From assembly GCA_003260075.1 (NCBI GenBank), contig QLIY01000115.1:89568-153567 (forward strand): 64,000 bases of DNA, given 5' to 3'. Source of the stretch: Phallusia mammillata (lineage: Eukaryota; Chordata; Ascidiacea; Phlebobranchia; Ascidiidae). The position numbers and the translations under genes are program-made. Below the pieces are notes generated by a model that saw nothing but the letters and a program-made list of their open reading frames with translations, was not told the origin of the DNA and searched no databases. Positions 24,201 to 37,340 of the stretch are shown here, piece by piece (positions within the stretch are counted from its first letter, which is position 1; every line of letters starts with the position of its first letter).

Positions 24201-27200
24201 CCTATAAACTCACAAGATAAAACATCATAGAAGTAGAATAGGGTCTAATACTGTTCAGTTTTATTACTCTCAGTTTTTAAAATAAAGTTTGGATAAAGTA
24301 TGGCATACTAATTCCAACATAGCAAAACGACTATTTATATACAACGACACGCGAACAAAACTGATAAAACTTGATAGCAAAAATGAACATTACAAAATCT
24401 TCTTTGCTCAATAACGTTTGGCTATCAAGTAAGAAACAATACATTAGTACGAAACTGGAACTTTAATTTCTACCGTTTGGCATGATGACGTGGCGGTAGG
24501 GCATGCAATGTAAAAAAAACGTGGCGCAGTAAAACGGCTGTGCTCACTGGACGTAAACATTAAAATGTCGGCAAGGGACGTTTGCATACAAAACCTCGCA
24601 TTTGGCTTTCGTAGAATGCACAACAATATAAACTGGCATATCGTGATTGCATTAACTTTTTAGTTCCACCTTATAATTAATGCACGAGCTTGAGGTATTT
24701 GAATTGATTAGGTTAACATGCTTTTACAAGCTGCGCAAATCGAACGGGATCTAATTAGGCACGTGTTTTACAAAGGCTAGGTCATATGTGCGAAAATTAA
24801 ACCTTTTTTCTGGCGATGGCTTAAATAGAGGTTGTCTTGTATTTAACGAGTTATTTAGCCGATTGGAAATTATTCAGTGCGAAAAAACCATCGCATTTTT
24901 TGTGTAACAAACAGTGGTTCTTGCTGTGTTATCTTGATAGTTTCGTTTGAATGTACCCCATCGTTATAATATCCCCAAAATACATTCTTTTCGAAACGGA
25001 ACACTGCACAGGCAACGTCTACTAAATATATTTATTTATTTTGTTAAACCTGAGTTTACAAAGTCGTCCATAAATCGTATATTTAACTGAATGGATTTAA
25101 GGGAAAATACCCCGGCCTTATTTAAGCCATTAGTTTTTGACAAATATATATATATGTACCTGTCTTCAATGCCGGTAGCACCGAGTAACTCAAGATTGGT
25201 TTCCATTTTAAGACAATTATTCATTAGAAGTTGGTCTCGGTTATCCAGTGATTGTTCTGCTTCGTTTTGACTGATCACAAAATCTCTGTATTCGGCCTCA
25301 CTTATGACCTGCACGGTAACGGATTGTTAAGTAAGCATTTCGTCATCGTCTGTCCAGTGATGACGTCACTAAACGTGATGGTTTTGTGCGTGGTATAACT
25401 TTATGAGAAAACTCCCCTATCGGGTAAACGTTAAACATAAAATTACATCTTGCAAACATATGGCGCAATTTTGCATGAAATTTTAAGCCACTTGTATAAG
25501 GTGGCCATTTTTGTCCGTTTTGGTGTGTCGAATCGAGAAAAAAACGATTCAATGCAATTTCCTTATGTTGGTATTTACATTTTAGTCTGCAATAGTTTAG
25601 GTGAGTTTCAGACAATAATGCACACAATATAGGAACTAATACCGACCTTCTTTGATATACACAACGTGCGTAAACCACTTCGTGCGTAAGCATCAAGATA
25701 TTTTTTAGTGGCATCGATAACCACCCCTGAGTTGCTCGGTTTCATTGCAATGTCTCCGTCACCAGGTTCCAAGTCTAAAAAATACAAAAAGTTTAAAAAC
25801 AAAGCCCAAATGTAGGTATTAAAATCAATGTAAAATGGCCTACCGAAATGGACATTATCGTCAGGTGTGGATGCCAATTGACTGAGGATCGCACTATCCG
25901 CTCCTTTGCCCCCCCCCCAAGTTTAAAAACAAAGCCCAAATGTAGGTATTAAAATCAATGTAAAATTGCCTACCGAAATGGATATTATCGTCAGGTGTGG
26001 ATGCCAATTGACTGAGGATCGCACTATCCGCGCCTTTACAATATAATATGACTTCCTTTGTACGTGGGTCACGAACTATCACTGACATTCGTTTGCGAGC
26101 GGAATCAAAGGGAAGTTTGTGAAGCACCTGGAAATATAAGGAGGAACCGGTTATGCTTGAAGTCCTAAATTGAAGGTCTTGATTTGTAGACATTACGATT
26201 CGCTGATTACATTGTAATTTTCCGTTTGATTTATTACGGTCATTTTATGCGATGACACGTATGACACGAAAACAATTAAAAATTTTTTTTAATGCGTATT
26301 ATAAACACCAACGCTTTGGCTATAAAATATAATTTTGAACTATTTTAATCACAAGGTCCCCCCCCCCAAGGGAAGTTTGTGAAGCACCTGGAAATATAAG
26401 GAGGAACCGGTTATGATTGAAGTCCTAAATTGAAGGTCTTTCGATTCGCTGATTACATTGTAATTTCCCGTTTGATTTATATCATTTTATGCGATGACAC
26501 ACGTGACACGAAATCAATTAAACGTTTTTAATGCGTATTTTAATCACCAACGCTTTGGCTATAAAGTATAATTTTGAACTATTTTAATCAGAAGGCTTAG
26601 GACAAATAGAGTTGGCAGTAAAAGGAAAAGCAGATCCGGGTAAAAACAGATTTCGTTGGGCCCGCAATTTCCCCCGCTCTTTAAACAATATCCATGAGCA
26701 GAAAACCCACTAAAAGACGAATCCATATGCCTGCATTTTGTCCCTTTGTAAATAGACACAAGCTTGCGCTCTACCTCAAATTCCATCTTGCCTCCATTGT
26801 TTGGCAAAGTCACGGTGACAGTCTCCTTTCCCTGATAAGATGAACGGTGGCTGAGTACACATCCGTATGCGTGTGCTGCGTACACAAGCGCTGCTTCGTC
26901 TGGTGATTCGGCCTCGTACCGGATTTTGCTGAGGTCCTGTTCCTCAAAATCCCTGCAAATTGATTGTACATTGTTAACCGAAAATTCTTCTGTCAAGTCT
27001 AGTAATTGCATAACAACGGTTGAACATGGACCACAGGCAAGGCACAAAACATTAATATCGAAAAATTCCTTAGTTTAAAAATTCACAGTAGTTGTTTTGG
27101 TTATGTGGTTTTTCGTTGCTTTTAGGACAAACAAAAATTTAAATTTAGCCAAGCAGGGCTTTGCTGAATATGAGTTTAACCCCGGAGGTTTTGCATTTTT

Positions 27201-30200
27201 GTTCAACTACGTGACCTATGTTTCACGGAACAGTGACAATAGTCTTGCTACACCAGGATATTGTGAAAACGTTATCAATCAGCGTAACGAAACTAGGCTT
27301 ATGTTGTGTGGAACAACAGTACTGTATAACGGCGCGTTTTGCTAATGGGCTTGGAATTACCCTTTCATAACAGGAAAGTTCCGCAAAAAACGTCTATTCG
27401 ACACAAACGCACACGGTGTGCAAAAACACTAGGATTTAATATACATATACAGCGTACCGTGTGTATTGCCTGAAAGCAAACACCGTCGCGTTATGTAATC
27501 GCATTAAACACAAAATCATATTAGTCATCTGTCAAACTGGATAGCCAAATTTACTCACCCGCTCTCTTCCACATCTGCACCAATATTCGCCGAATTATTG
27601 GTGTTCCCGTTTTGATAAAAGTTGCCGTTTGACATTTTATCCTTGATAGGAGTCCCACTGTCCGATGGGGTCGAGATTGATGACGTCAGACTGCGAAAAT
27701 TGTCGCCAGAGGGTGCCGAGAGCTGTTTTTTTGGAAAAAAATATTTTTTAGTTCAGGTAGGGCGAAAAGTTGTGCAGATTTGAACAAAAATGTATGTAAG
27801 AGATTTGAAAGAGTTCCATGATAACATAAAATTTGTTGTTTTCTTTAAGTCTTTCTTCTTTCTTTAATTTCCAAAGTTGATTAATGAAGGATTTAAAGAT
27901 TAGTAGTCAAACTCATTGTCTACAATAAAACAGTTAGTTTAAGACAGTGGTTCCCAACCTTTCGTGGACCATGGCCCCCTTAAAGTAACTTTTTGGCCTC
28001 GTGGCCCCCTTCAAGTTGCCATGTAGGACCTGTGGCCCCCTTAAAATGTAGATAGTAATCTCGCGTTGGAATGCGGTATTAATTTTGGCCTTAAACAGGT
28101 CTAATAGAGTAAATGAGCGTGATAAACCTCGCTATAAACAAAAAGTATGTGAAATAGTCGATAAAATTCGGGAATAAAGTTAAAGTGAAAATGACTTTTA
28201 GTGGGTGTTTCTTGTGAATCTACGCCCGTGGCCCCCCGGAACACAGCTCGTGCCCCCCCCCCCCTGGGGGGCCCTGGGCCCTGGTTGGGAACCACTGGTT
28301 TAAGATAACCTTTGAAATGTGATCTTTTGCAGATAATTTGTTTCACACAAAGGTAAATTTGTAAATAAATTGTAAAATTGGCAAAGTTTAAGTTAGTAAT
28401 CAAGTCAAAATCATAGGGTTTTGGATTAACAGCACATATGTACAGAAAGTTTGTGGTAAATTTCAGGAAAAATGACAAAGAGTTTGAATTAGGCGGTTGG
28501 TAATAAAAAAATGGAATGCAAATGAATAATCTTGCACAAATGATTTGCTGAAAAAATTAGGCAGCAAAATGACATGGAATAAGTTTTACTTTTGCGGAGA
28601 CCTTCCTGAGGAAACTGGGTAGTAAGGAGATGGAACTTGCCACTGAGCTAGTTTCAGCCTAAAATGTTCAAGCAACCGTTATGTGGGCTGCTAAGTGGGT
28701 TTTAAAGTAGAGTAGCATGACGCCAGAGCATGAATGGCACAAAATCAAAACACTGTTAACTAGAAAGGCAAATTGAAACACACACAATAGAATACTACTC
28801 TGTTAAAATAATTCACATCAATACATTCAAAGTGATACAAGATTAGTATGTTGTTTTCAATGCCCAAGGAAAGCCTTGTTGCCATGGTCCCCGTTATGGA
28901 ATATTTTGTTTGTGTGTGTCATTGATGTTTCGAGATAAAACGAGTGATTCTTCTTCTCTTTCTTGGAGATGTTTTAAATTTAAAACACTGGTTTCCAAGC
29001 GTTTTTGGCTCGATCGGTTATATTCTGTTCAAAAGCTATTACAGTGCCTATCCCACGCATAGCACCAGTCAATACTACGCCCGAACACATATGAATAGCG
29101 GATGGAAAACATACAGAAGGAACAGAAACTCACCACGCCCGACTTGGCAGTTTGAGCTTTCGCGTGGTCGCTGGAAAGTACCACTGTGTTACAGATGGCC
29201 AAGTTGACGAAAAAATCCATAATGCGGGTTTTGTTGACCGTCAAATCTGCGTCTACTGTTCGTGATTTCACAATGGATTTTAATTCCCCGTACAACACAG
29301 GGTCAGGTGTAACGTCAGTTTCCTGTAAATAAATAGTGTTCAAAAAAATGACAAATTAAATTTATTTGGTTGATGACGTTTTCAGAGCAGAACACCTCTA
29401 CCCCTTACCCTCTTCAAAACAGCCTACACCTACATAGTTAGGCAAAAAACATTTTATTCTGTCACAGATAAGATAAGTAACTCACCAGGTCCTCGTCCAC
29501 GCCTTCGTCGTCAGGTTCGTTCATTGGAACGCTCGCTTCAGCCGCCGGTCTGTCTTCACTCGCTATCGTGGTGAGAACTTCACGGGCAGATACTGAACTA
29601 ATATTGCGGCGATGATGGGCAGCAGGACGACGAGTGCTCATCTGCGCCTGTGTGTAACAAATCGTGAACAATTAAGTATTTGTGTATTATAAATAGACTG
29701 AGCAAATATGAAGCAGGCAATGAGAGGGACTTTCTCTGTTAATTGCGACAGATTTGACCATTTGGAATAGTTTGTAATATTCAAATGTTCATTTTAGTTT
29801 TTAAACACTGTTTTTTTCCCTAAAACGAACGTGATTAACTTTGATCATTTGAACCCCTAGATCACATTTTATCCCAATAATGTTGTTGAACGAAGCAATC
29901 AACTACGCCATTTTAAAATAAAATCGCCACTCATTCTCAGTAAAAGTGGCCAGTTAAGTGTATATTTGCAACAATTATAACAGTATGTTTTTCTCTCCAA
30001 AAAATATTATTAACTGCAGTAAGATAGAGAATTCCTAGGTTTACATCCAACCGTTGGTATGGTCCATTTTCTTTACCCTTGAAACTTTGGTCAGTCCTCT
30101 TACACACAAAAAAAACCAGCTGCGTAAATTTATGGCGCAAAAAGTATGTTACCCTTTGTGGCAATACAGTCTTAGTTCTTAAGGGAAAGTAATGTAGAAA

Positions 30201-33200
30201 ACAGTACCTTGTTTTTGCGTTGCAACATTGGTGAGTTTGGAGCGGACATTGAGCCACTGAATGTGACCTTCGCACCGTCCACTGTATCGTTGCCATCTCC
30301 ACCGTCCTGAGGCTTGTTGTGAGCCGACTGGATACGTTTCCTGTTCGTAAACAAAGCAATATATTACTCACATAAAGAATCGTGACAACAGCTACCTAAT
30401 GGACCAATGGGTGATTTAAAGCTTATTGTTGAAAAGTCAAGCCGAGTAATCGCTCCTAACCACTTCGAAAGCAAAACAATATTTTCCAGAGTCAAGTCTA
30501 AATTTTTGTGATTTTAGGCACATTATTCCCAAGCGAAACAGCGCTGCTGCGATCACAGATTATTGAAAAATGGAAACCTAAGTTTCGTTAAAAGCTTTAC
30601 AGCACAGGGAGGCACAGCCGTGTCACGGGAGCATAATACTGTGTTCATAGCGCAGCACCTACATGGATTAACAAAGCGTCCTTTCACAAAAGCCAATCGA
30701 CGACAATAGGGTTGGCTTTCAAAGGAAAGGTCTAGCGCACATTAAATAACAGAAGAAAACCAATTCAATAGCCTGTTATAAGTTGTAAAAGCGACGACCC
30801 GACAAGAAGGTAAGTGCCAAATAACTGAAAGGTGCCTAAACAGCAAATAACTGGCGATTCCAAACAAATATGTTATATATACCAAAGAGGTAGAGTGTAA
30901 CATTTAATGATGTACAAAACTTTACAAACTAGCTACAACGACAAACAAGTCCATTTCACTGTCATTTAGAAGCAATATGTAAGTGGACCACCTAAAACTA
31001 CATACCTTAGATGTGGCCGAATGGAACCACTATGTGGGCGTTTGTAACTTTGTCGAACAGAGTCATCCCGATGAAGACCGCTTTGAGCATGTTGTTTTGT
31101 GGCATCTGGTAAAATACATTTACTTTAAAATGATGCTTATCCTCCATATTGTTTATTTACATGATCACAAATATGGTGTTTTTTTCGGATCAGGCAATAA
31201 TAAGCTGTGCGGAACTTGACTAAAGGTTTGTCACACATGATACATACCTGGGTGGATATAAGCTGGCGTGGGTTCTGAGTTTTCTATGCGGGCAGCTGCA
31301 AAACAAAACACACAATATTTGCCTGTTAAGTAGGAAAAAACCTCAATGTAAACATCAAAGGACACTAATATCTTTGACTAAATCCCGCGTCTAACTTAAT
31401 GGTGGCCCAACAGTACATTGAATCACATTGTTTAGAAAGGTACTTGTTTTTTAGTGTCAAACTGTATACGAAATGTTGTTTGAAATATCGTTTATAAAAT
31501 GTTTATGAGTCTAATGATGGTACAAGACTGTTGGAATTTGGTGAAAAGCTTGAAAAATTTTTAATCATAAATCCAAATACTCACCATTAGCAGCATGAGG
31601 GTAATCAACACCACCAACTGTGCACCTTCGGAACACCATCTGATTTTCAGTAAGGGTCCCAGTTTTGTCAGAAAACACATACTGGATTTGCCCCAAGTCT
31701 TCGGGAATGTTCAAAGCACGACATTGCATTGGAGTATTAGTTTCAGCATGGTAGAGGTCAATATCGTTGTTAATCATATACACTTGCGCCCACTTCACCA
31801 GCTCAATTGACACATACAAGCTGATTGGGATGAGCACCTATGAAGAGCACTTACTATTAGTGTCAATAGAGTATCAACTTCAAACACAAAGTTTTGCCAG
31901 CAATACACAATTTTGAGTAGCACTAATGTGAAACTAATTACAGCTCACATTGTTAGGTTGTATTTTTTAGCTTTACTTTGCGCGATCAAACTGGTTTAAA
32001 AAAAATACTAAAAATTTGTAGGAAACAAATAATCTTTTTTAGAATTTAGTGTTTTTCTGGACAATTTAATAGCATACTCACTTGCAGCAGAATCACCATT
32101 GTCCAGAACATGTAAAAACCAGACAGGGCTGCATTAAGTTGTTCACCATTGGCATCATTTGGAATGAAAAGCTCAGCCACTGGTATTCGATTCATATTGC
32201 TTGCCCATATTCCATTTCCTAAAAAAACAGTCAAATGTGGCATGCAAAGTCCAAAACTTTTTCATTAAAAACAGTGGTAAATGCAATAATACCAATGTAC
32301 AAGCATGTTTGACCAGAAAGTTTTGTACCAATAGTATGTAAAAGCACTTGACACAGCAAACTCTTTCAAGTATGTTTGCAAACCTATTGTGGTTTGCACT
32401 ATTTTGGGCAGATAGCACAAACCGTGCTAACTATGTTCACCAATTATGTCTGCATCATGATAACTGTAGTTGAAATTTTGCTGAATCATGCTAGCTGGCA
32501 GTGGCATATTAATGTGCAATGCATCATCGATATTAAACCAGACAGTAGGTAAAAGCAGACCCATACAGTACACACATAATTTTGTACGGACAGTGGGCAT
32601 TTTTATATACTGCATACCTACAGATCCAATCAAACACATCACCACCAGCATTATGACACAGTACACAACATCTGTGTTCATTCTTCGCTCCAACTTGCTG
32701 CGTTTATATCTGAAAATTAAAATGTAAGGTAGAATAAGTCACATGTGTTGCACTGTTTGTCACTAAATAGAAAACTTCATTTCTTTGTAAACGATTTCAA
32801 TGCAAGAAAGCTAATCAGTACATGATTAAAGGCAACAAATGAAATAATTAGCTAAGCACACAACAGAGCTGAGATCAATTCATTGAATTTTCTGTGGCCT
32901 GGAGGCAAAACTGAAATGCCAATCACAGGAAACAGTGGCATTGTTCTGGCACCAATTGTGAAGGTTATGTGATCACAACTTGTGCTTTTAGCAAAAAAAC
33001 AAACAAAAAACAAGCCCATTGTTTTCAACTTCCCTTGGGTTAAATCAGAAGTAGTTCACATTTTACCATACCTTGGTCCATTGTTGTTTAACATAGCCTT
33101 GGTTTCGTGACCTGCATAGATGACAATGCCTTCGACGTAATCTGTGTTCCTGATCACACAACCTCGAAGTAACAAGTTGCTGTTGTTAACGGGAATTTTG

Positions 33201-36200
33201 TCTTCACCAGTTGGTGGAATTCTATAACACACACACCAACTTAGGTATATGTACCTTAAATGGTTTTAAGTTGAACATAGTATTGCAAAAACTTATGTGA
33301 ATATTTTGAGCAAAATAAAACAAAAACTTGTTCATGTTTAAACCAATATTACAGTGTCTTGATCACTTATTCTTATTTTTAGTCAATAATGCTTAAATAT
33401 TACAATATTATAATAGATTTTTTAAAACTTAAAAGTAGGTTTGACTTTTATTTAAGAAATATTCGTTTGTTAAAGTGAGTTTTATGAAATTTGGAATCCA
33501 AATAAGTTTAATACAGTTACAGTACTTCAATAAAATGGAAAATTAAAACTTTACAGGGCAGTCATTCTACTTTATTTCATTCTCAGGTCCTAATGTCAAC
33601 AGACAAATATTGACTCGTGCCTGTTCTCTTTACATGTTTCCTAAGATAAACCTAAAAACGGCTCAAGACGTTAATGTGTAACAAGAGTCAACAAAAAATG
33701 GAGACAAGCGTCACATGACACTTGGACAAAGGCTATTCTTGTGTAGTGTACAACTATTCTTGTGTAGTGTAAAAAACATCCAGCAGTGTAAGTTATTGGA
33801 TGTACTTTCATGAAACTAACATTTCAATTTTACATGTATTTTCACAGTCCTTTAATTTTGGCATGTGATCTACTATTTTAATAGATTATACACTGTTCTT
33901 ACAACAGCAGCCGTTTATTAGGCAGGAGAAATCATTTTTGTTATTCTCTAAATTTGTGAAAACATCTAATTTTGTGAAAGTATAGACTACACTGCTATTA
34001 AATGCCAAATAATTTTTCTGATGCAGCATTGAAACCAGGGATAGCATAAACAGTGCATTGTGACATCAGCAGGAAACAATAAGAAGGCTATATCCTCCCT
34101 TTTCACATATGCCTAATTGTTGTCACAAAATGCTTCAATGTTATTATTTGTTTTGTTGCTTTTAAAGCCAAATGAAAGCCACATCAAAACCTTTGTCACT
34201 TCACTAAAAGTTAGGCAATTGAGTGTTTTGAAAATATAACTTTAGAATAGATAGATGCTGAACAGTTATTTTTAAATAAAGTGCTATTGCAAGTTTTGTA
34301 TGCTTTACAGGTAACAACCACATGTGTATCAACACAAACAAACTGCTGCTTTTTTTGGAGTCAATATAAGTCACACTTTAAAGACCTTTTGCCAAGTCAC
34401 ACTTTGTTATGTTTCATTTAACTTACATATTGCCATGGAACTTGTATATTTCACTGTTTGGTGTTTGACACTCAATAATGCTTTTGAACTCTTCGGGATG
34501 GAACTCGTTGGACTGTAAAACATTTTTCTGGTTAAAAATCCACACAACTTATTCTATCAGCTGAAATTTGGAGCTCTTTTAACCGGCACAGGGTAAATTC
34601 TGACATACCCGTACTTCGTATCTTTCCTATTTTAGTTTAGGGTGCTGCATTCTGCCTTACATTTTGTGAAAAACAATGTCTTTATTAAGATGATTACATC
34701 ACATTTTGGGAATGAGGCAAAAAAAGAAAAACAATACACTAAATGTATTCACAGTTTCAAAAACTGTGCACAGATCATAAAAAAGTAATGCAGTCAGACA
34801 CACTTAAAGATAATGTGCCAGGAGCCTTACCGACAAATCGCCCCAGTGGCGCTTCACAACCATCCTTTGTTTTAAGTTGGACTCTCCGTCGATGTTGGAA
34901 GTCTCGATGTAGCAAAGTCCATCAGCATCAGAGGAATGAAGTAGAAGGACATCGGCTGGAATTACTCTATTGCATAGAACGCGAACAATATCTCCGACCT
35001 GCAGCTGGGACCACTTCACTTGGTGGTATTTATTGTCGGAGCTAGAAACAACAAAAAATTTATAATCGAGGTATTTTTTCCAGTTGGATGTAAAACCAAA
35101 ACACAAAACATGCAACCACCAAATAGATGAAGCATATAAAATGAGTTCAGTGGTGTCATAACATCATTAATTATAAATAATTGACCAGATGTTTAATGGG
35201 GTTTGTAAAATGAATAGCCTGTGACATTGTGGTGCTTGGAAGGTTGCATTGACTAAAAAAATGCTTCAGTATTACCACAAATCAAGCACACCGCAAATTT
35301 GAAGCTGAAAAGGAACGCAACACGTCACGATCACATGACTGGTCTCACAGGCTGAAAAAGGTCTATTTATAGCAAAAATTCTTTTCAAGGCTACGCAGGC
35401 CTGCGTCAGTGCAAGGTGTGTTTTTATTCAACCGTAACACAACGCATTGTGGGGCCAACAAGGCTATGGCCACCAAGAAAAACAATACCAGTTTACGTCA
35501 CAAACTAAATACGCAAGCTAGTTGGATCAAATAGTCCAACGAACTATGTGAACTTTTCACCGGTTGGCGTTATGTCGCTCTTACGTTTGGACTGAAACTA
35601 CAATGATCACGGACCGAAACTACGTCCATAAAGCCCATGAGATGGAAGGCTGTAACGTGACGATCACATACCACGTTTGAGAGGCAGACGGTAGCAGGAA
35701 AATTGGGCGAACTAGCAGGGACTTTCCGCTGTTGACAGTAACGGTATTGAGTCAAAGTGGGGAACGAAAAACGATCGTTTTAGTTTGATGACGCAGTTCC
35801 CAAGACCAACAGAATTTGAACACAAACAAACGAAAAACACATAGTCATATTACTTTTGTGGAAATGTTAACCACATCTGTTTCCCCGTGACAATAACAAA
35901 CCACAGTGTAATCCAGTGTCAAATTGTACTGGAGCCACATGCTTGAGGAAACAAATAAAAACTGTGTTGTTGGTGCTTTTGCCAAACAATTTGACACAAG
36001 GTACAATGCAAAACTGTAGTGTTAACTTATTTCTGTGAAGTTCGATAGGACGCGGTAACTGGGTGGGGAAGAAAAACGGAAACTGGTGTCTTTGCTTGAA
36101 GCATTTCAAGTCGTTTATCAAGGGTTGATAGATTGACACCGGTTCCGTTAGAGCACACGTCCTGTTGGGCGGATTTTTACAGACAGTAGCGCAAATACGT

Positions 36201-37253
36201 TATCACTTACTAACTGCGTGAAGTCACAACAAGTTTGCACTAAATAGTTTGTTTTTAGGTCATTTTGACGCAGATAAGCTGTGATATAACATACTAAAAA
36301 TATCGATGGTTGGTGTTGTTGTGACCACGTAATCAACCATTGTTATCAATTAGCGCTGATTATAGCAGCAGGTACATCGCACTAGAACTTCCGCTCTGCT
36401 TTAATTGCTTCCGGTTGATTGGTCAGTAAGCCACTGCAAGATTTTTCGACAGCACGCAAAAATGACGAATTACACGCGACAACAAAGAGCGCTTCATAAA
36501 AACACAACTTCTTTCGGTGTGATTAACCAGAACAGTGGACGTAAGCAAGCAACATCTCGGGTACTCTAAATGTACAAATTTGTTTGGTTTTGCGGTGGTA
36601 CATGATTTCCCAAAGTTACGCTGACACGGTAAATAAACCAAAACCAAAATATGTTGTTCAAAAACCGTGATTAATTTCTCAAAACCGACATGGCAAAAAA
36701 TGTCGAACATAAGAAAAGAGACTTACACTACAACCTTATAAAATTTCACAACTTCCCTTGTAACATAACAGTCACTATACAACATTTCAATGCCTACGGC
36801 AATTTCCGTTTCAATGGACGAAATTCTCGAAGAAGCAGAAGGCAAGGAAATGCTTCTCGGCATTTCGTTCTATTATTACACGATGTCGTCTGATGGGGAT
36901 TAGAACAGGTAACAGCAAAACTTTAACAGATACGGTGGATAGAATGTTGTCATTCTTAGATAAACTTTGCCTGTAACAGGGCGTTTCAAAACAATGCCAC
37001 ACCATTTGTAAAAGGTAACGATCATACAATGAGTGATCTTGAACTTAAACAAATAAAAAACCAACAACAATTTAGTCCCAACAATGCCAATATCCAGGAA
37101 AAAACGTTAAGTATGTCGTCAGTATATGTTCGAGAAAACAAACAACAGATTTTCCATTTAACACGAAGGTCGATCACGAATAGTGTAAACAAGTCAGCCG
37201 ACAAAGGCCCCTGTAATGTCACGCACTTATTTACTACAAACGACAAAAAGCCG

Positions 37254-37340
<87 letters not shown>

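Noticed and set aside
25842..26388. Extra copies of a flippase exon
   Set aside because: The fragments border 10-C joins, lack one splice site each and are better explained as allelic pieces.
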